From Akebia trifoliata (Eukaryota > Streptophyta > Magnoliopsida > Ranunculales > Lardizabalaceae): a DNA stretch of 64,000 nt. The position numbers and the translations under genes were made by a program. The notes below the pieces were generated by a model, which did no database searches, was not told the origin of the DNA, and was given only the letters and a program-made list of their open reading frames with translations. Positions 19,727 to 31,044 of this stretch are shown one piece after another. The stretch lies in the NCBI GenBank assembly GCA_017979445.1, contig CM030718.1, forward strand, positions 23,741,021-23,805,020, in the 5' to 3' direction. How positions within the stretch are numbered: position 1 is the stretch's first letter; every line of letters begins with the position of its first letter.

Positions 19727-21778
19727 TGTAAACACCCCAATTTGAACGGGCCCCCACTCGAAAGGGTCCAAAAATCAACAAACTTTCAATTAAATTAGTC
19801 AACGGGCCTCAAAAGTCCGAATTACTCAAATATGACATTTTGATCGAATCGAGGCCCCTGAGACCTCTTAGTGGTCTAGTAGACCTACCAAAAAGAATTG
19901 GCGCACCCCCACCTTCATCGCTCCACCCCTAAAGCCAAAATACCGGATTTTCAATAAAACTCGCTAACGGGCCTGAAAAGCCCGACTTGTCAACACGTAG
20001 CATTTTGACCAAAACTAATATTTTCAAAAGCCTCAAAAAAATGAATAAAATAAATGAGACTTAGGACACCTATCATTTCCTCTACCCTCACCGCTCCATC
20101 TCCAAAATTAAAAATACGCCAAGCCCATCTACGGCCCACCAACCTTCAACTCTCTAAAATCAATCCCTCACCTTACCCCTTAACCTAAACCTAAACCTAA
20201 CTCGACATAACCTAAACCCCAAAATATCTCCAACATACCCAACCCTACCCCATCTCAAAATACTTACAACCTTCCTAAAACCCAAGCCCAATACCCTTAA
20301 GCCCAAATTCATATCCAATTTATCTCCAACCCACAACCCTAACCCATAAACCACTACCCACATCAAATCAATTATCACTTTTTTCATCAAAAATGACAAA
20401 TGTCATTACCCCATCTCACCTCCCTCATCAAACCACCAACTCCCATCACCTTTCTCTAAAAAATTAACTACCCCATAATTTTTTTTAAAAAAAATCAAAT
20501 TAACACACACTTTCCCTACCATCATTACTCCCAACTTACCAACCACCAGTTTCCCCTAATTTACCATCTTTATAACCTAAACCTACACCCCTCCTCTCAA
20601 ATCAAACACCTCCTTCTAACCTACTATCATCACTCTCTACTAACCAACCACCACCTTCTCTTAATCTATCATCTCTACAACCTAAACATACACCCCTCCT
20701 CTCAAATCAAATACTCATTCTCTCTCATCAATTAAATTTAAACCCCTAATTTCCACACATCTTGTCATATGTCACCATCTCTCTCACCCTCCCAACCACC
20801 CTCTTACACCCTCCATTCTTTTTAACCAAATACCACTCAATTACAAGTACCATCTTAAACACCCATCATCTCACCTCACCAAACACTCCACCCAAATGAT
20901 TTGGGTAAGATCCAAACCATTTGGATCAAAACACAATCCATTTACCTTCATTACATAATCACCCCTCTCCTAACTCCTAACTTCTAATTTCATACCCCCC
21001 CACCCTCAAAACTCATGTCATTCTTTACTCTCCCAACATTTCACCCCATCTTACCCCTAAAAATAACTCCCAAACTCTATAAAACCTCCCTTATTCTTAA
21101 TTCTCACTACCTAATGAAAATTTGAAAAAAATTTCATCTAAAAAAAATTATCTACTCTCAACTCACCTCATTACTCTCAACTCTCAACCCTCAATACCCA
21201 GCTCTTAATTTTCTCTTAACTTTCAACTCTCTCAAGCAAGTCAAGGAAAGTCAAAGGAGGTCAAGAAGAACAAGGTGGGCTTTGGATAATAATCACCCCA
21301 CTTTCTCTCTTCCCCACTTCCCTCTTCTACTTCTCTCTTTCTCTACACTTTTGCACACACATCACAATGGTTTGAGTCATCAAAGGGTCCATTTTTCAAT
21401 AAGGGTGCCTTTAATGGCTTGAACCAACATCAAAGTTCCTCAAACTTGAGGACACACATCGGATATTTGTGATTTCTTTTTATTTTATTTTTATTTTCAA
21501 AATGGACCGAGTTCGACATTACCACCAAGGATGGATGGAGCAGGGTGCCTAACACCTTCCCTACTCTATAAAATGGACCCCCTTACCTTGAATCAAAAGT
21601 TGGACCAAATGAACCACATCCGTACGAGAGTCACCAAAATACCAAAAATGACATATTTTTCAAAAAAAAAAATGTAATCTGGGTGACTATTCACACCCAT
21701 TTCAAATATGAATGGTGGCGACTCCAAAATCCCTCAAAGTAGATAATATATTCAAATTGAATAAATCGCGTGTCCACA
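19727..21778 (+). repeat. 5' LTR of Tat/Ogre-like element 1 (2052 bp)
   Basis: It starts TGTAAACACCCCAATTTGAA and ends CGCGTGTCCACA, with a PBS two bases later. A TATA box (CTATAAAA) is at 21077-21084. The plus strand is extremely poor in G from ~20150 to ~21200. A ~105-bp direct repeat lies inside (CACCCCTCCTCTCAAATCAAA at ~20585 and ~20690). A short telomere-like run, CCTAAACCTAAACCTAA, is near 20184. Confidence 0.8.
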
Positions 21779-21781
21779 GCT

Positions 21782-21799
21782 TGGCGACTCCGCTGGGGA
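21782..21799 (+). other. Primer-binding site of element 1 (tRNA-Arg type)
   Basis: TGGCGACTCCGCTGGGGA starts three bases after the LTR end. This sequence class is typical of Tat/Ogre elements, which prime from tRNA-Arg. Element 2 has TGGCGACTCCACTGGGGA at the equivalent position. Confidence 0.75.
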
Positions 21800-21923
21800 A
21801 ATAAGGCTCTACCCTCGTGTCAACTCGGTCATTTTGAAAAAAATACAAATATTTTTATTTGCAAGCTAACATTATTTGTTGTATTTGTTGTTTAGGCGGG
21901 TTTCTCTTTATTTATTTACTCCC

Positions 21924-22515
21924 TTGAGTTAAAAAAAAATCGATTTTTTCTTTAGTTATCCGATTATGTTTCTTTTAAGCATGCATATCATCAAAAAAAT
22001 AAAAATAAAATAAAAAAATATTTTTTTGGCCCAAGCCAAAAACCAGAGGTAGTGTCCTTAAAATGAGTTAAAAAAATTGATTTTTTTTTTAGTTATCCGA
22101 TTATGTTTCTTTTAAGAATGCATATCATCAAAAAAATAAAAAAATATTTTTTTTTGGCCCAAGCCAAAAACCAGAGGCAATGTGCCTCAAAATGAGTATA
22201 AAAAAAAACGTTTTTTCTATTTTTTTTTTGTCGAATGGACAGTCGAACTTAAACTGATTATAACTTTCTCGGTCGATCTTCGATTAACTATTATAGCATA
22301 TCGATTTGGGTAAAACGAAATTTTCTTTCAAATGTGATAAAGTCTTAAAGATTTTGACAAGTTGGAATCGATTTTTGAGTCCATTTAATATCGTTTCCAT
22401 TAACATTTCTGTTCGACTTCTCATAAGGATACAAAATGAGTAGAAAAAAAAAAAACATAATTTTTTTTTTTGGCCTAAGCCAAAAATCAGAGGCAATGTG
22501 CCTCTAAATGAGTAG
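21924..22515 (+). repeat. ~135-bp tandem repeats in the leader of element 1
   Basis: Two units (about 21924-22062 and 22063-22193) share AGTTATCCGATTATGTTTCT, GCATATCATCAAAAAAATAA and GGCCCAAGCCAAAAACCAGA. A partial third unit lies at ~22437-22515 (GGCCTAAGCCAAAAATCAGA). Confidence 0.8.
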
Positions 22516-24183
22516 AATTTTTTTTTAATTAAAAAAAAAATTAAAATTTTTTTACTCAGTTTGTTCATCACGTCAGTCTTGGTAACTTTCCTCTTGGACT
22601 TTATTTTTTGTTTTGAGTTTTAAAGCTTCAAAAGATCAAACGGATCATTTTTTTTTTATTAAACTCAAGGCCTACCGTTAGCCACTTTCTGATTGATCAA
22701 AATGAAAATTCAAAGCGATCATCCGTTGGACCATAAAAAAAAAAATAAAAAGAGAAGTATTTTTATTATTAGTTCATTCGTTAAAAAAAATGAAAAAAAA
22801 ATTGATTGGTTGATGCCTAACTATGAATGTGCTATTCTTATGGACTAATTATCTGAAAAGCCATGGTTTCTATAGATATATTTTCAATGGGCTTACATGA
22901 TCTTAATATGGATGTAATGGATTTTGTATTCTTTGAGCTATGTGGCATCCATGTATGAATGGTTTGATTTGGCCTACGGGCCCACTCATTTAGAAAATGC
23001 CCCAAGCACACCTTATCCTATTTGCAAACACCACTAGCACGTTTACTTTACTGTATTGCACGCATGCATGTCCCTAATAACTAACGTGGCACTAGTGCGT
23101 GGTCCGATCTCCTTAGAAATACGACGTCATTTATGAAAATCACAACTCCAATCATGTACCGTAAGGTATATAACACTGGGGTATCAGTACTGTTTGATCG
23201 GATGATTCTGAAAGGTATATCGATACACCCATGTTGAAGCGAGCTGAGCCTTTGTCCTATTGTAAGCCGCACGGTCACATGTCCCGATTGCCAACGTAGT
23301 ATTAATACGTGATCGGTCCCCTTGCGGGATGCGAAAACTATTTACGAAAGCTACAACCCTAGACTCATACATATACGGTATATCAAAGTAATCTAAGTTC
23401 ACCAATTGCACTTCTTAGTCAAAATCAGTGTCTAAATGAGATCCTGTCCCGATATACTACGGAACTAGGGGGATAGACGACGTCTATTCTAGACGAGAGG
23501 TGACTTAAGAGTGCCCTTTCTCAACATCGTGCGCCAGCTCTCAATTGGGGATTAAACTTGTTGTTTTTTACTTTAGAGATTTGAGTTTGAATCTTAGATT
23601 ATCACTTATATGGTATATCAAACCAAGTCACCACGTACCGTCTGATTGAGTACGCTCAAGAGGTATATAGGTGCACTTGGGCAAAGGTGGCTAGATAAAT
23701 TGCATTGCACATAGTAAACCTACAGTCTAAGAACCTTCCAATAAGTCACGACTCGAACTTATCGTGGATGTTCTCGGGTTGCTTTTCGAAAATGGACATA
23801 AAAAATTGGTGAGATCAGGAAGTTACAGTTTTATCTCCAAAATAATCAAACCATTTGTTCAATCTAATTCAAAACTATTATATCAATGGATACACCAACC
23901 CAATAAAGAATCCATTTTAAATATGACAGCGATGCATAACGACCCAATTCATCTCGATTTAACGATCACGATAGGCCGGACCATTTAAGTTGAAATGGGA
24001 TTCAAGTTTTTTTTCATTCGAGTCCAAACCCATTTCAAAAGAAGAAAAATATTTTTCAAAGGAAAAGAAAAGGAAAAATGATTTACAAAATATTTATTGT
24101 TGCAAAAAAAAAAATGACTTACAAAGATATGTTTTGCATGGATCTTGAAAATGTACTGAGATACTCTTTGGTGTCAACTCAAA
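22516..24183 (+). other. Leader of element 1, collinear with element 2 leader
   Basis: From ~22980 (GGGCCCACTCATTTAGAAAA) to ~23770 it follows 52280-53060 block for block. The shared blocks include TAACGTGGCACTAGTGCGTGG, TTGTCCTATTGTAAGCC, ATAGACGACGTCTATTCTAG and CACGACTCGAACTTATCGTG. The conservation without an open frame in either copy suggests a structured or regulatory leader RNA. No gene is called. Confidence 0.65.
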
Positions 24184-24830
24184 ATGCTAGCTGCAGGTAA
24201 TAACTCAATCGACCAGTTGGTCAAAACAATCATCTTGGGGATGCACACTTAGAGAAATTCAACTTTGAAAAATTCATGTTGAGATGCGCCCTGTACTTCC
24301 ACGAGTTTGAGATAGATTGGAACCTTTTGCGCATTATGACTAATCGTTGGAACCCTTATCCTCACATCTTCCACATTGGGCATATGCACTTGTGTCCTAC
24401 TCATGAAGATTATTGCGACATCATGGGGATATCTACTTCAAGTCCTCTATTTAGGCCTTCAATGAAGACAGGATATTCTAGTGACCTCGCCACAGGCCAA
24501 AACATTTCAAAAAAAGAAGCTAAGGCCTTAGTCCGTAACGGGAGATTGAATTTAGTACCCTTATTGAGTCCATACTACTCCCCCAGTCATCTTATCAGTG
24601 TAAAACCAAAAGCGAATTCTTTCCTTTCGAACTATTAACTGAAAAGTTAGTGCATCTCATTTAGAAGGCTTGGAACAAGCGCACCTTAGAATATCCAGAT
24701 GGACAAGCAGAGTTCAAAAAGCAGTCGTTAGAACCAAGAGAAGCAAGCCTAATTGTCTTAGCAATCCTGATGACGATCAAAACAAGCGTCCATGTAAAAA
24801 AAATCTAAGTCAGAGTTATTAAAAGTTGTT
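24184..24830 (+). pseudogene. Decayed ORF1 (plant-mobile-domain-like) of element 1
   Basis: An ATG at 24184 (MLAAGN) matches the start of ORF1 in element 2 at 53482. The frame is then lost, and a 120-residue open stretch (24276-24638) reads FHEFEIDWNLLRIMTNRWNP, HIFHIGHMHLCPTHEDY and SKKEAKALVRNGRLNLVPLL. After SVKPKA an internal deletion of ~550 bp relative to element 2 joins directly to the region before LTEKLVHLI. A stop follows, and the rest survives only as DNA similarity to ~24825. The W-N-P...H-x-C-P-T-x-E-D layout resembles the plant mobile domain. Confidence 0.7.
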
Positions 24831-25106
24831 ATTAAATGAAAATCTTATCTGACGAATAATTTTCAATAGTTCAATAAAAATTTTTTTAGTTTCTTTGTGA
24901 ATAATCATTGCATAAATGAATTATTTAATGCGTTGGTGTGCAATAAAATCTCAAGATTCACTAAAGTGTTATCAAAGTGGTAACACAGAAATTAATAATC
25001 CACTTCATATGGGTCCCCGACCCATATCCGATTTCGAATCAAACCCATGACCCATCAGTAATCTAATAAGGATGACAACCAATCAAACAACTCAACTTGT
25101 TTCAAT

Positions 25107-25860
25107 TAATCCACTTTTACAAAACGTCATACCGACTCCGTGTCGATGCTAGCTCCGTGCTGATGTAATCTTCTTTTTTCAAAATATTTTATCGATTCCG
25201 TGTCGATGCCAGTCCCGTGCTGATGTAATTCGTTTTTCAAAAATTTTACCGACTCCGTGTCAATGCCAGTTACAGTTGAGTTAATCCACTCTTACAAAAT
25301 GTCATATCGACTCCGTGTTGATGCCAATTCCGTGCTGAGGTAATCTTCTTTTTTCAAAATGTCTTACCGACTCCGTGTCGATGCCAGTCCTGTCCTGATG
25401 TAATTCGTTTTTCAAAAGTTTTACCGACTCCGTGTCGATGCCAGTTTCGTGCTGATGGAATTCGTTTTTCAAAAGTTTTGCTGACTTCGTGTCAATGCCA
25501 GTTCCGTGTTGATGGAATTCATTTTTCAAAAGTTTTACCGACTCCGTGTCGATACCAGCTCCGTACTGATGAAATCGTTTTTAAATTTTATCGACTCCGT
25601 GTCGATGTCAGCTCCGACTGGTGTAATTCTTTTTTTCAAAATGCTTTATCGACTCTGTATCAATGCCATTTCCGTGCTGATGTAATTTCTTTTTAAAAAA
25701 TGTTTTACCGACTTCGTATCGATGCCAGCTCCGTACTAATGGAATTCATTTTTCAAAAAGTTTTACCGACTCCGTGTCGATGCCACCCCCGTGCGGATGG
25801 AATTCGTTTTATCGACTCTGTGTCGATGCCAGCTCCGTACTGATGAAATCGTTTTTGTTG
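25107..25860 (+). repeat. ~58-bp minisatellite in the 3' zone of element 1 (about 13 units)
   Basis: Units run CCGACTCCGTGTCGATGCCA, then GCTCCGTGCTGATG, TAATTCGTTTTTCAAAA, GTTTTA, with starts near 25133, 25193, 25250, 25308 and so on to ~25815. A flank block (TTAATCCACTTTTACAAAACGTCAT, ~25115) recurs inside the array (~25281), so an early duplication included flanking DNA. The minus-strand open frame here is a by-product. Confidence 0.88.
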
Positions 25861-26120
25861 ATGGCATTGCCTTTTGACAGGACCTTCTCAGATACTAATT
25901 GGAAATGACCTAAATATCCTTTTTTACAACTTCTAACAAAAAACCTCTAAATTTTTTCCTAAAACCATTCATCTTCAAGTTTTTCAACTATACAACTAAT
26001 CATAGTTTGCTCCCACTACAAGAAAATCTTGGCTTCGCACCTACCCACCAATACCCATTCATGAAACAATTCTGAAAATGTTGTGAAACGCAAGTAAACA
26101 TCACCATTTCACCATCTTAC
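25861..26120. mobile_element. Noncoding, with an isolated CACTA-type terminus at 26014
   Basis: CACTACAAGAAAATCTTGGC at 26014 is a textbook plant CACTA left end. No inverse end or target duplication was found downstream, so it is a remnant or a chance match. Nothing else is recognised in this stretch. Confidence 0.4.
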
Positions 26121-27480
26121 CTCACATGTAGACCGAGTAATGATGGGCCTACTTGATTGAAAAAGAGACAACATCAAAGGCACTTTATTCTTTCTGAAGA
26201 TCCTTTGTGGGCCTTTTTTGCGAGTGGGTCCCATTGGAGCTTTCTTTGAAGTTTTAGCTCAACTATCATAAAAGATTAAGACAATACTAAATGCAAGTTG
26301 GCCCAATCTTTTCAAATTGATGCTTGGCCCCACTTGATTGAAAAGTTTGGTATCTTAAAACAATGAAAAATAAATGTGATCGCTTGGAGAATAAGAGTAT
26401 ACCATTTTTTTTATAAAAAATATTTGCATACTTTTTCTTGCGATGCTCATTGAAGGATAGTTGTGTTATCAAATAAATGACCATAAATGTAATTGGAGTA
26501 TCTGATAGGTATGATATATTTGAAGGTTTCGTTCTAACTCTAAAGGTTTCATAATTGGAATATAAATTGATAAAAACTGAAAATGTCGAAAGAAATGTGA
26601 AATTTAAAAGGATCATAGGAATTGCTAATCTAGATTTGATTTCTTCAACAACGGAGGCTTTATTTATTTTTATTTTTTTCTTTTCATTTGAGATATCTTT
26701 ACTATTATAATAAGAGAAGGTAGAGTAAAAGTGGTTGGACACAAAAATTTGGATTCCAAAAATGCCACCATCTTAACATATAAACTTAATATAATCATTG
26801 TCTTTTTTATGAAAAACTTAGAAAATGACAATCACACATCCCTGAAACCACATTGATTAATTTTCAAAATTACAAAAATATCTGTAATATCTTTAAAATC
26901 ATCTTTTAATTGATTTTTAAATTATAACTATGCCCTTCAGATATATGTGGGTTTGCACGTGCCAACTTCTAGTTACTATTATAATGAGAGAAGGCGGAGT
27001 AAAAATGATCCAACACAAAAATTTGAATTCCAAAAATGCCCCCTCTTTTTATTTGAATTTAATATGATCATGATCATATTGCTATAAATAAATAAAAAAA
27101 TTGTCATTGCACGTCAATAAAATCATGTTGGTTAGTTTTTAAAATTATAAAAATATCTTTCTTGCCATGTAATCTTCAAAACCACCATTTAATTAATATT
27201 TTAATTATAAATAAGCACTTCGTATCAATGTATGCCACCATTTAATTATATATAATTAACCAACCTATTACTGAATTGGCACAGATAGAATGTCCGTGTG
27301 ATTTTTATCTCCTACCTACCATACGATACTTGGCTTGACCAAATAGGCCAATAGCATTCCGCAACTGTTTGGTCAAAGATTTCACAAAGAACGTAAGCTT
27401 TCACCATCTTACTTTATACAGATCGAGATAATGATGGGCCCACTCATTAAAGGAGACGACACACCGTAGGTATTTCCTGA
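26120..27480. repeat. Dispersed segment E copy 2
   Basis: It is collinear with 42845-44431. Shared blocks are CAATCTTTTCAAATTGATGC, TTGGCCCCACTTGATTGAAA, TTACTATTATAATAAGAGAA, AATGATGGGCCCACTCATTA and CACACCGTA. The open frames on the minus strand in both copies (26287-26742 and 42826-43155) match each other but are disrupted differently and carry no known motif. A (GA)n tract lies at ~27497-27516. Confidence 0.75.
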
Positions 27481-27949
27481 TGCTTTCCAGATATATATAG
27501 AGAGAGAGAGAGAGAGTAGTACCTACTTCTATGCTAAAGCCAACAGCAACAACGACAGCGATGTGATCGTTTCTTTGGTGAGGGGTGACGCCGTCAACGG
27601 CTAGGATTTCGTTCTCAAAATCCAAAAGCTTTTGTTGGATGAGAAAAAAAAGAGAATTGAATATATATATAAATCGAGAATCGAGAATCAAATCGAATTA
27701 ATCAATTTTTTAAATTTGTAATCCAGAACTGAACCAACCCAATCCGAAGTGCCATGGTTTGGTTCGGTTCTAGATTTGGCCTAATCCAATTTGCACCTCT
27801 TCAATTTAACACGTCTTCATATATTATCTAAATCTCATGCAGAAAATTCTAGAATTTTTTTAATCAAAAAATCTCATTGTCTCCTTGCTAGTTTCACTTT
27901 GGGAAGAAAAGGATATTTTGATCATTTTGCATTGATTTATTAGAGAAGA

Positions 27950-28110
27950 TTTAGGTCAAAGGACTCAAATGGATTATCATATTGGCAATCGAACACCACA
28001 ACTTCTAGATTTCATTAAAAAACTTATGATAAAAAAATAAAAATAAAAAACAAAGTTTTTCTAGCTTGATCCAAAGTATTGAAAATGGACATTTACTAAG
28101 CAATTCAACT
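27950..28110. repeat. Dispersed segment G copy 2
   Basis: Collinear with ~16690-16870 (see that entry). The interior poly-A/AT runs differ in length. Confidence 0.5.
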
Positions 28111-28147
28111 GTTTGGTCAAGATTTCATAAAAAAGCTTGACCAATTT

Positions 28148-28655
28148 ATTTGGATACTAATATTTCTTAAAATAAAAAAAAAATAGATATTTTTATTTAT
28201 TACAAACTATCCATAAATTCAATATAATTATATTTGACTCATGTAAGTCCACTTGCTAATTTTTTAGTTGAATGAATTTGATAAACATTCGAGTTGAGTT
28301 TTAATTATTGAAAATTATTTTTATTTTTTAATAAATTTAACATACATTGATCAAATCAGTTAGATGGTGATGATGACCATACTCATCTCCAAATCAATTT
28401 GGATATTAATATTTTTGGGAAAAATAAAAAATAGATATTTTTTATTTATTAAAAGTTATTTTTAAATTCAATATAATTTTATTTCACTCATGTATGTAAG
28501 TTGACTTGCTAATTTTTGAATTGAATCAATTCGATGAACATTCAAGTCGAGTTTTAAAATTATGTTTTAATAATTAAAAATTATTTATATATTTTAATAA
28601 ATCTAACATACATAGATCAAATTAGTTTGATAGTGATGATGACCATACTCATCCT
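28148..28655. repeat. Tandem duplication, ~250-bp AT-rich units
   Basis: Unit 1 (~28148-28397) and unit 2 (~28398-28655) share TTTGGATA(C/T)TAATATTT, AATTCAATATAATT, GACTTGCTAATTTTT, AACATACAT(T/A)GATCAAAT and GATGATGACCATACTCATC. No coding potential. Confidence 0.8.
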
Positions 28656-29836
28656 TTTTGTTGTAGTCATCTACATCATCAATGTGAATTAAAGATTATT
28701 TATTTTGAAAAGAGAAAATAAGATTTTTCCATTTATATATATATTTTTTCATTGTTCGGTAAGAGATGAACATAATCAAGGTACTTGACATTAATTTTAA
28801 AACATAGAAGTACCTAAAATATTCTCAAATAAACATATTTCTTTAGACCTCAAAATTTGTTGAAAGGATAGTCACAATATTTTCACTTTAAAAATCATTT
28901 TTAGATTAATATTTGATTAAAAAAAGAGTATTAAAGAGTCCATATTTGTTTAGAAGAAACTTTTTAGTACATATTTTCAAAAAATAGGACTTTGCGATAC
29001 ATCCCCAATGAATGGGTAGATATCACCATCATCATCGAATCTTTATATCAAAAATCATTTAAGTTGGCTAAGTTAATTTAATCTACCATTTTCCTTTTTC
29101 TTGTGGGAAGAATTATATTGACATTATTGGTAATATACACGTTATTACAAATTGGAAGAAGTTCTCTCTCCCTATTCACTTTTTTCATGCACCAAGCTTG
29201 TTGTCATTTTCCTTGCTAAGGTAGTACATATAGGAGGAATCTCAAAGTTGATTGGATGGATTTCTATGTGAATCGATATACGAACTCAGAAAGAGTGGAT
29301 AACAAGGTCGACTCTTAAATTAATCAAAAGCCATAATGGAATGTGAGTCGATTTACATCTTTTATATCTAATAGTCAAGGGCGGATTTATAGTGGGGGCA
29401 CTTGCATCCACAAGAATTTTCAAAGTCTATGGATTAGTGAGCTATTGCGACAGATTTTAGTGGCGGATAAAAAAATATTTGTCTCTATTGCCGTCATGAA
29501 TTTTTTTTTCACTCCTAGCTACCCCATAATTATTTTTTTTCACTCTTAGTTATCCCCCACAAATGTTTTCTACCCTTGGTTGCCCCCACATGGGCAAAAT
29601 CCCGACCCCTCCCATGCTAATAGTTCTCTAAAATGTATAGACAAATTTAAAGTATTTTAAATTTAAAATACTAAATTTAATACTACTAATCTCTAGCCCC
29701 CATACAAATTCATCACAACAATAGATTTTCTTCAAAAGAAACCCTAAAAATGGAGGTAAGGGTAAATCAAAAACAAATATGACCTTGAAATATCTCCAAT
29801 GATAAGGCTAGTAAAAATTTTCACTAATTAAGATAA
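28656..29836. other. Noncoding, no feature recognised
   Basis: AT-rich. Around 29378-29600 the phrase AAGGGCGGATTTATAGTGGG and the inverse-like GGGCAAAATCCCGACCCCTCC hint at an old transposon, but the ends do not form a clear inverted repeat. Confidence 0.4.
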
Positions 29837-30209
29837 ATCAAATGCGTTCGGCACCTAAGTTTTACCACACACTTTAACAAATGCGTTTTGTCCTACATGG
29901 GTTAGAAGTTTCGGAATGGGCTGATTTTTGGTGAGGATGATCTCTATGGTGAGGAGATCATCTTCACCAAAAATCAGCTCATTCCAAAACTTCTAACCCC
30001 ATCAAAAATGATTTACAAAAAATGGACGGTCCACGATTTTTCAACTTGTAAACATGGGGCTAAACATTTCAGAATGGGCTGATTTTTGGGGAGGATGATC
30101 TTCTAATCATAGAGATCATCCTCACCAAAAATCAGCTCATTCCAAAACTTCTAACTCATGTAAAAACGTTTGTTAAAGTGTGTGGTAAAACTTAGGGTGC
30201 TGAACATTT

Positions 30210-30212
<3 letters not shown>
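29837..30212. mobile_element. Nested-palindrome element B9, right end in (TA)n
   Basis: Left GTTCGGCACCTAAGTTTTAC is inverted at the right as TAAAACTTAGGGTGCTGAAC, ending ATTTCCC against a ~55-bp TA tract (30213-30267). Two palindromic modules (29898-29998 and ~30062-30155) flank the spacer TGGACGGTCCACGATTTTTC. The right half is almost identical to the right half of B1, 18 kb away. Confidence 0.82.

Positions 30213-30268
<56 letters not shown>
30213..30268. repeat. (TA)n microsatellite
   Basis: About 27 uninterrupted TA dinucleotides at the right border of B9. It is the longest TA tract in the window. Confidence 0.95.
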
Positions 30269-30271
<3 letters not shown>

Positions 30272-30301
30272 CTATCTTAGTAATTTGCCAAATTAGTAAA
30301 A

Positions 30302-30662
30302 TATTAATTTGGTGAGAGACAAACACTAAAATGTGGATAGTATATCTTACACCTTAGTTTGGATAATATAAAGAAGAAACAAAACGGCCAAAACAATAGC
30401 TTTTATACTCTTTTATGTTTTGTTTTATCAAAAGCGACATTTAAGCAAAAGTTGAGGGTTTTTTAAAAATTATACATGTGCTCTATTTCTAGCAAACTTC
30501 TAACATAAAAAAATAACTCAATCAAACATTTTCCCCAAAATAACAAAACTAGTTATATATTAGACTTCAGGATCATTTTCTTTTCAAGTTGAATCAGGAA
30601 CCAACATTGGTCCAACTAGTTTAATGAATTTTTTTTCCAATTTTCAATTTAAATTTTAAAAT
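30302..30662. repeat. Dispersed segment C copy 2
   Basis: Collinear with 19154-19493 (TTGGTGAGAGACAAACACTA, GTTTGGATAATATAAAGAAG, TTTATCAAAAG, CTCTATTTCTAGCAAACTTC). It differs by an insertion near 30573 (TTTTCTTTTCAAGTTGAATC). Confidence 0.85.
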
Positions 30663-31040
30663 AGGATTTTGTTAACATGTGCCCTAAGGGAATACGTTAA
30701 GGTGCAATAAATACATCTTGGAAATAAGCATTAGAGGGTGTTTTTTATATAAAAATTCTTTTTAAGGCATTTTTGGTAGGAAAATGCTGAAATGACAAAG
30801 AGTATTTACTGCGATTCTCACAAGTCTGACGTGGGATGTGCACATAACCATAGATGTGTTTCCTCACAATATGAGTAAAAATCATCTATGGTTATGTATG
30901 CATGTTCACATTAGAATTGTGAGAATTACAGTAAATACTATGTCACCTCAGCACAACTCTTTTTGATAGGAAATTTAATTTCTAAGATATATTTATTGCA
31001 CCTTAACGTGTGACCTTAGGATACATGTTAACGAAATCCT
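30663..31040. mobile_element. Full-length hairpin MITE, ~378 bp
   Basis: AGGATTTTGTTAACATGTGC at the left is inverted at the right as ATGTTAACGAAATCCT. The inverted repeats continue through AACGTTAAGGTGCAATAAAT on both arms, about 150 bp each, around a central stem (CATAACCATAGATG / CATCTATGGTTATG). TTAAAA-like sequence flanks both ends as a possible duplication. A half copy at 19494-19726 was split by retroelement 1. Confidence 0.82.
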
Positions 31041-31044
31041 TTAA

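Larger units (their letters stand above)
19727..25860 (+). mobile_element. Tat/Ogre-like Ty3/gypsy retrotransposon 1, truncated (no 3' LTR)
   Basis: It comprises a 5' LTR (19727-21778), a PBS (21782-21799), a leader with tandem repeats, a region collinear with 52280-53060 of element 2, a decayed ORF1, and a 3' minisatellite array. Compared with element 2 it lacks gag, protease, RT, RNase H and integrase. The collinearity stops near 25010, after CCACTTCATATGGG, and the minisatellite follows soon after. No second copy of the LTR is visible, so the right end was lost. The presumed 5-bp duplication on the left is GTTAT (19722-19726). It inserted into a hairpin MITE. Confidence 0.8.

Noticed and set aside
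20180..20205. Telomere-like CCTAAACCTAAACCTAA
   Set aside because: Only about three units with an imperfect register within a C/A-rich LTR; too short to call an interstitial telomere.
20160..20399. Gly/Leu/Arg-rich minus-strand frame
   Set aside because: Result of the G-depleted strand of the LTR; the opposite strand lacks C-rich stop-forming contexts.
25107..25860. CRISPR-like array
   Set aside because: Units are tandem with no unique spacers, in a plant retroelement.
26287..26742. 151-codon minus-strand frame similar to 42826-43155
   Set aside because: Similarity comes from DNA-level repetition of segment E; the frames are disrupted differently and hold no motif.
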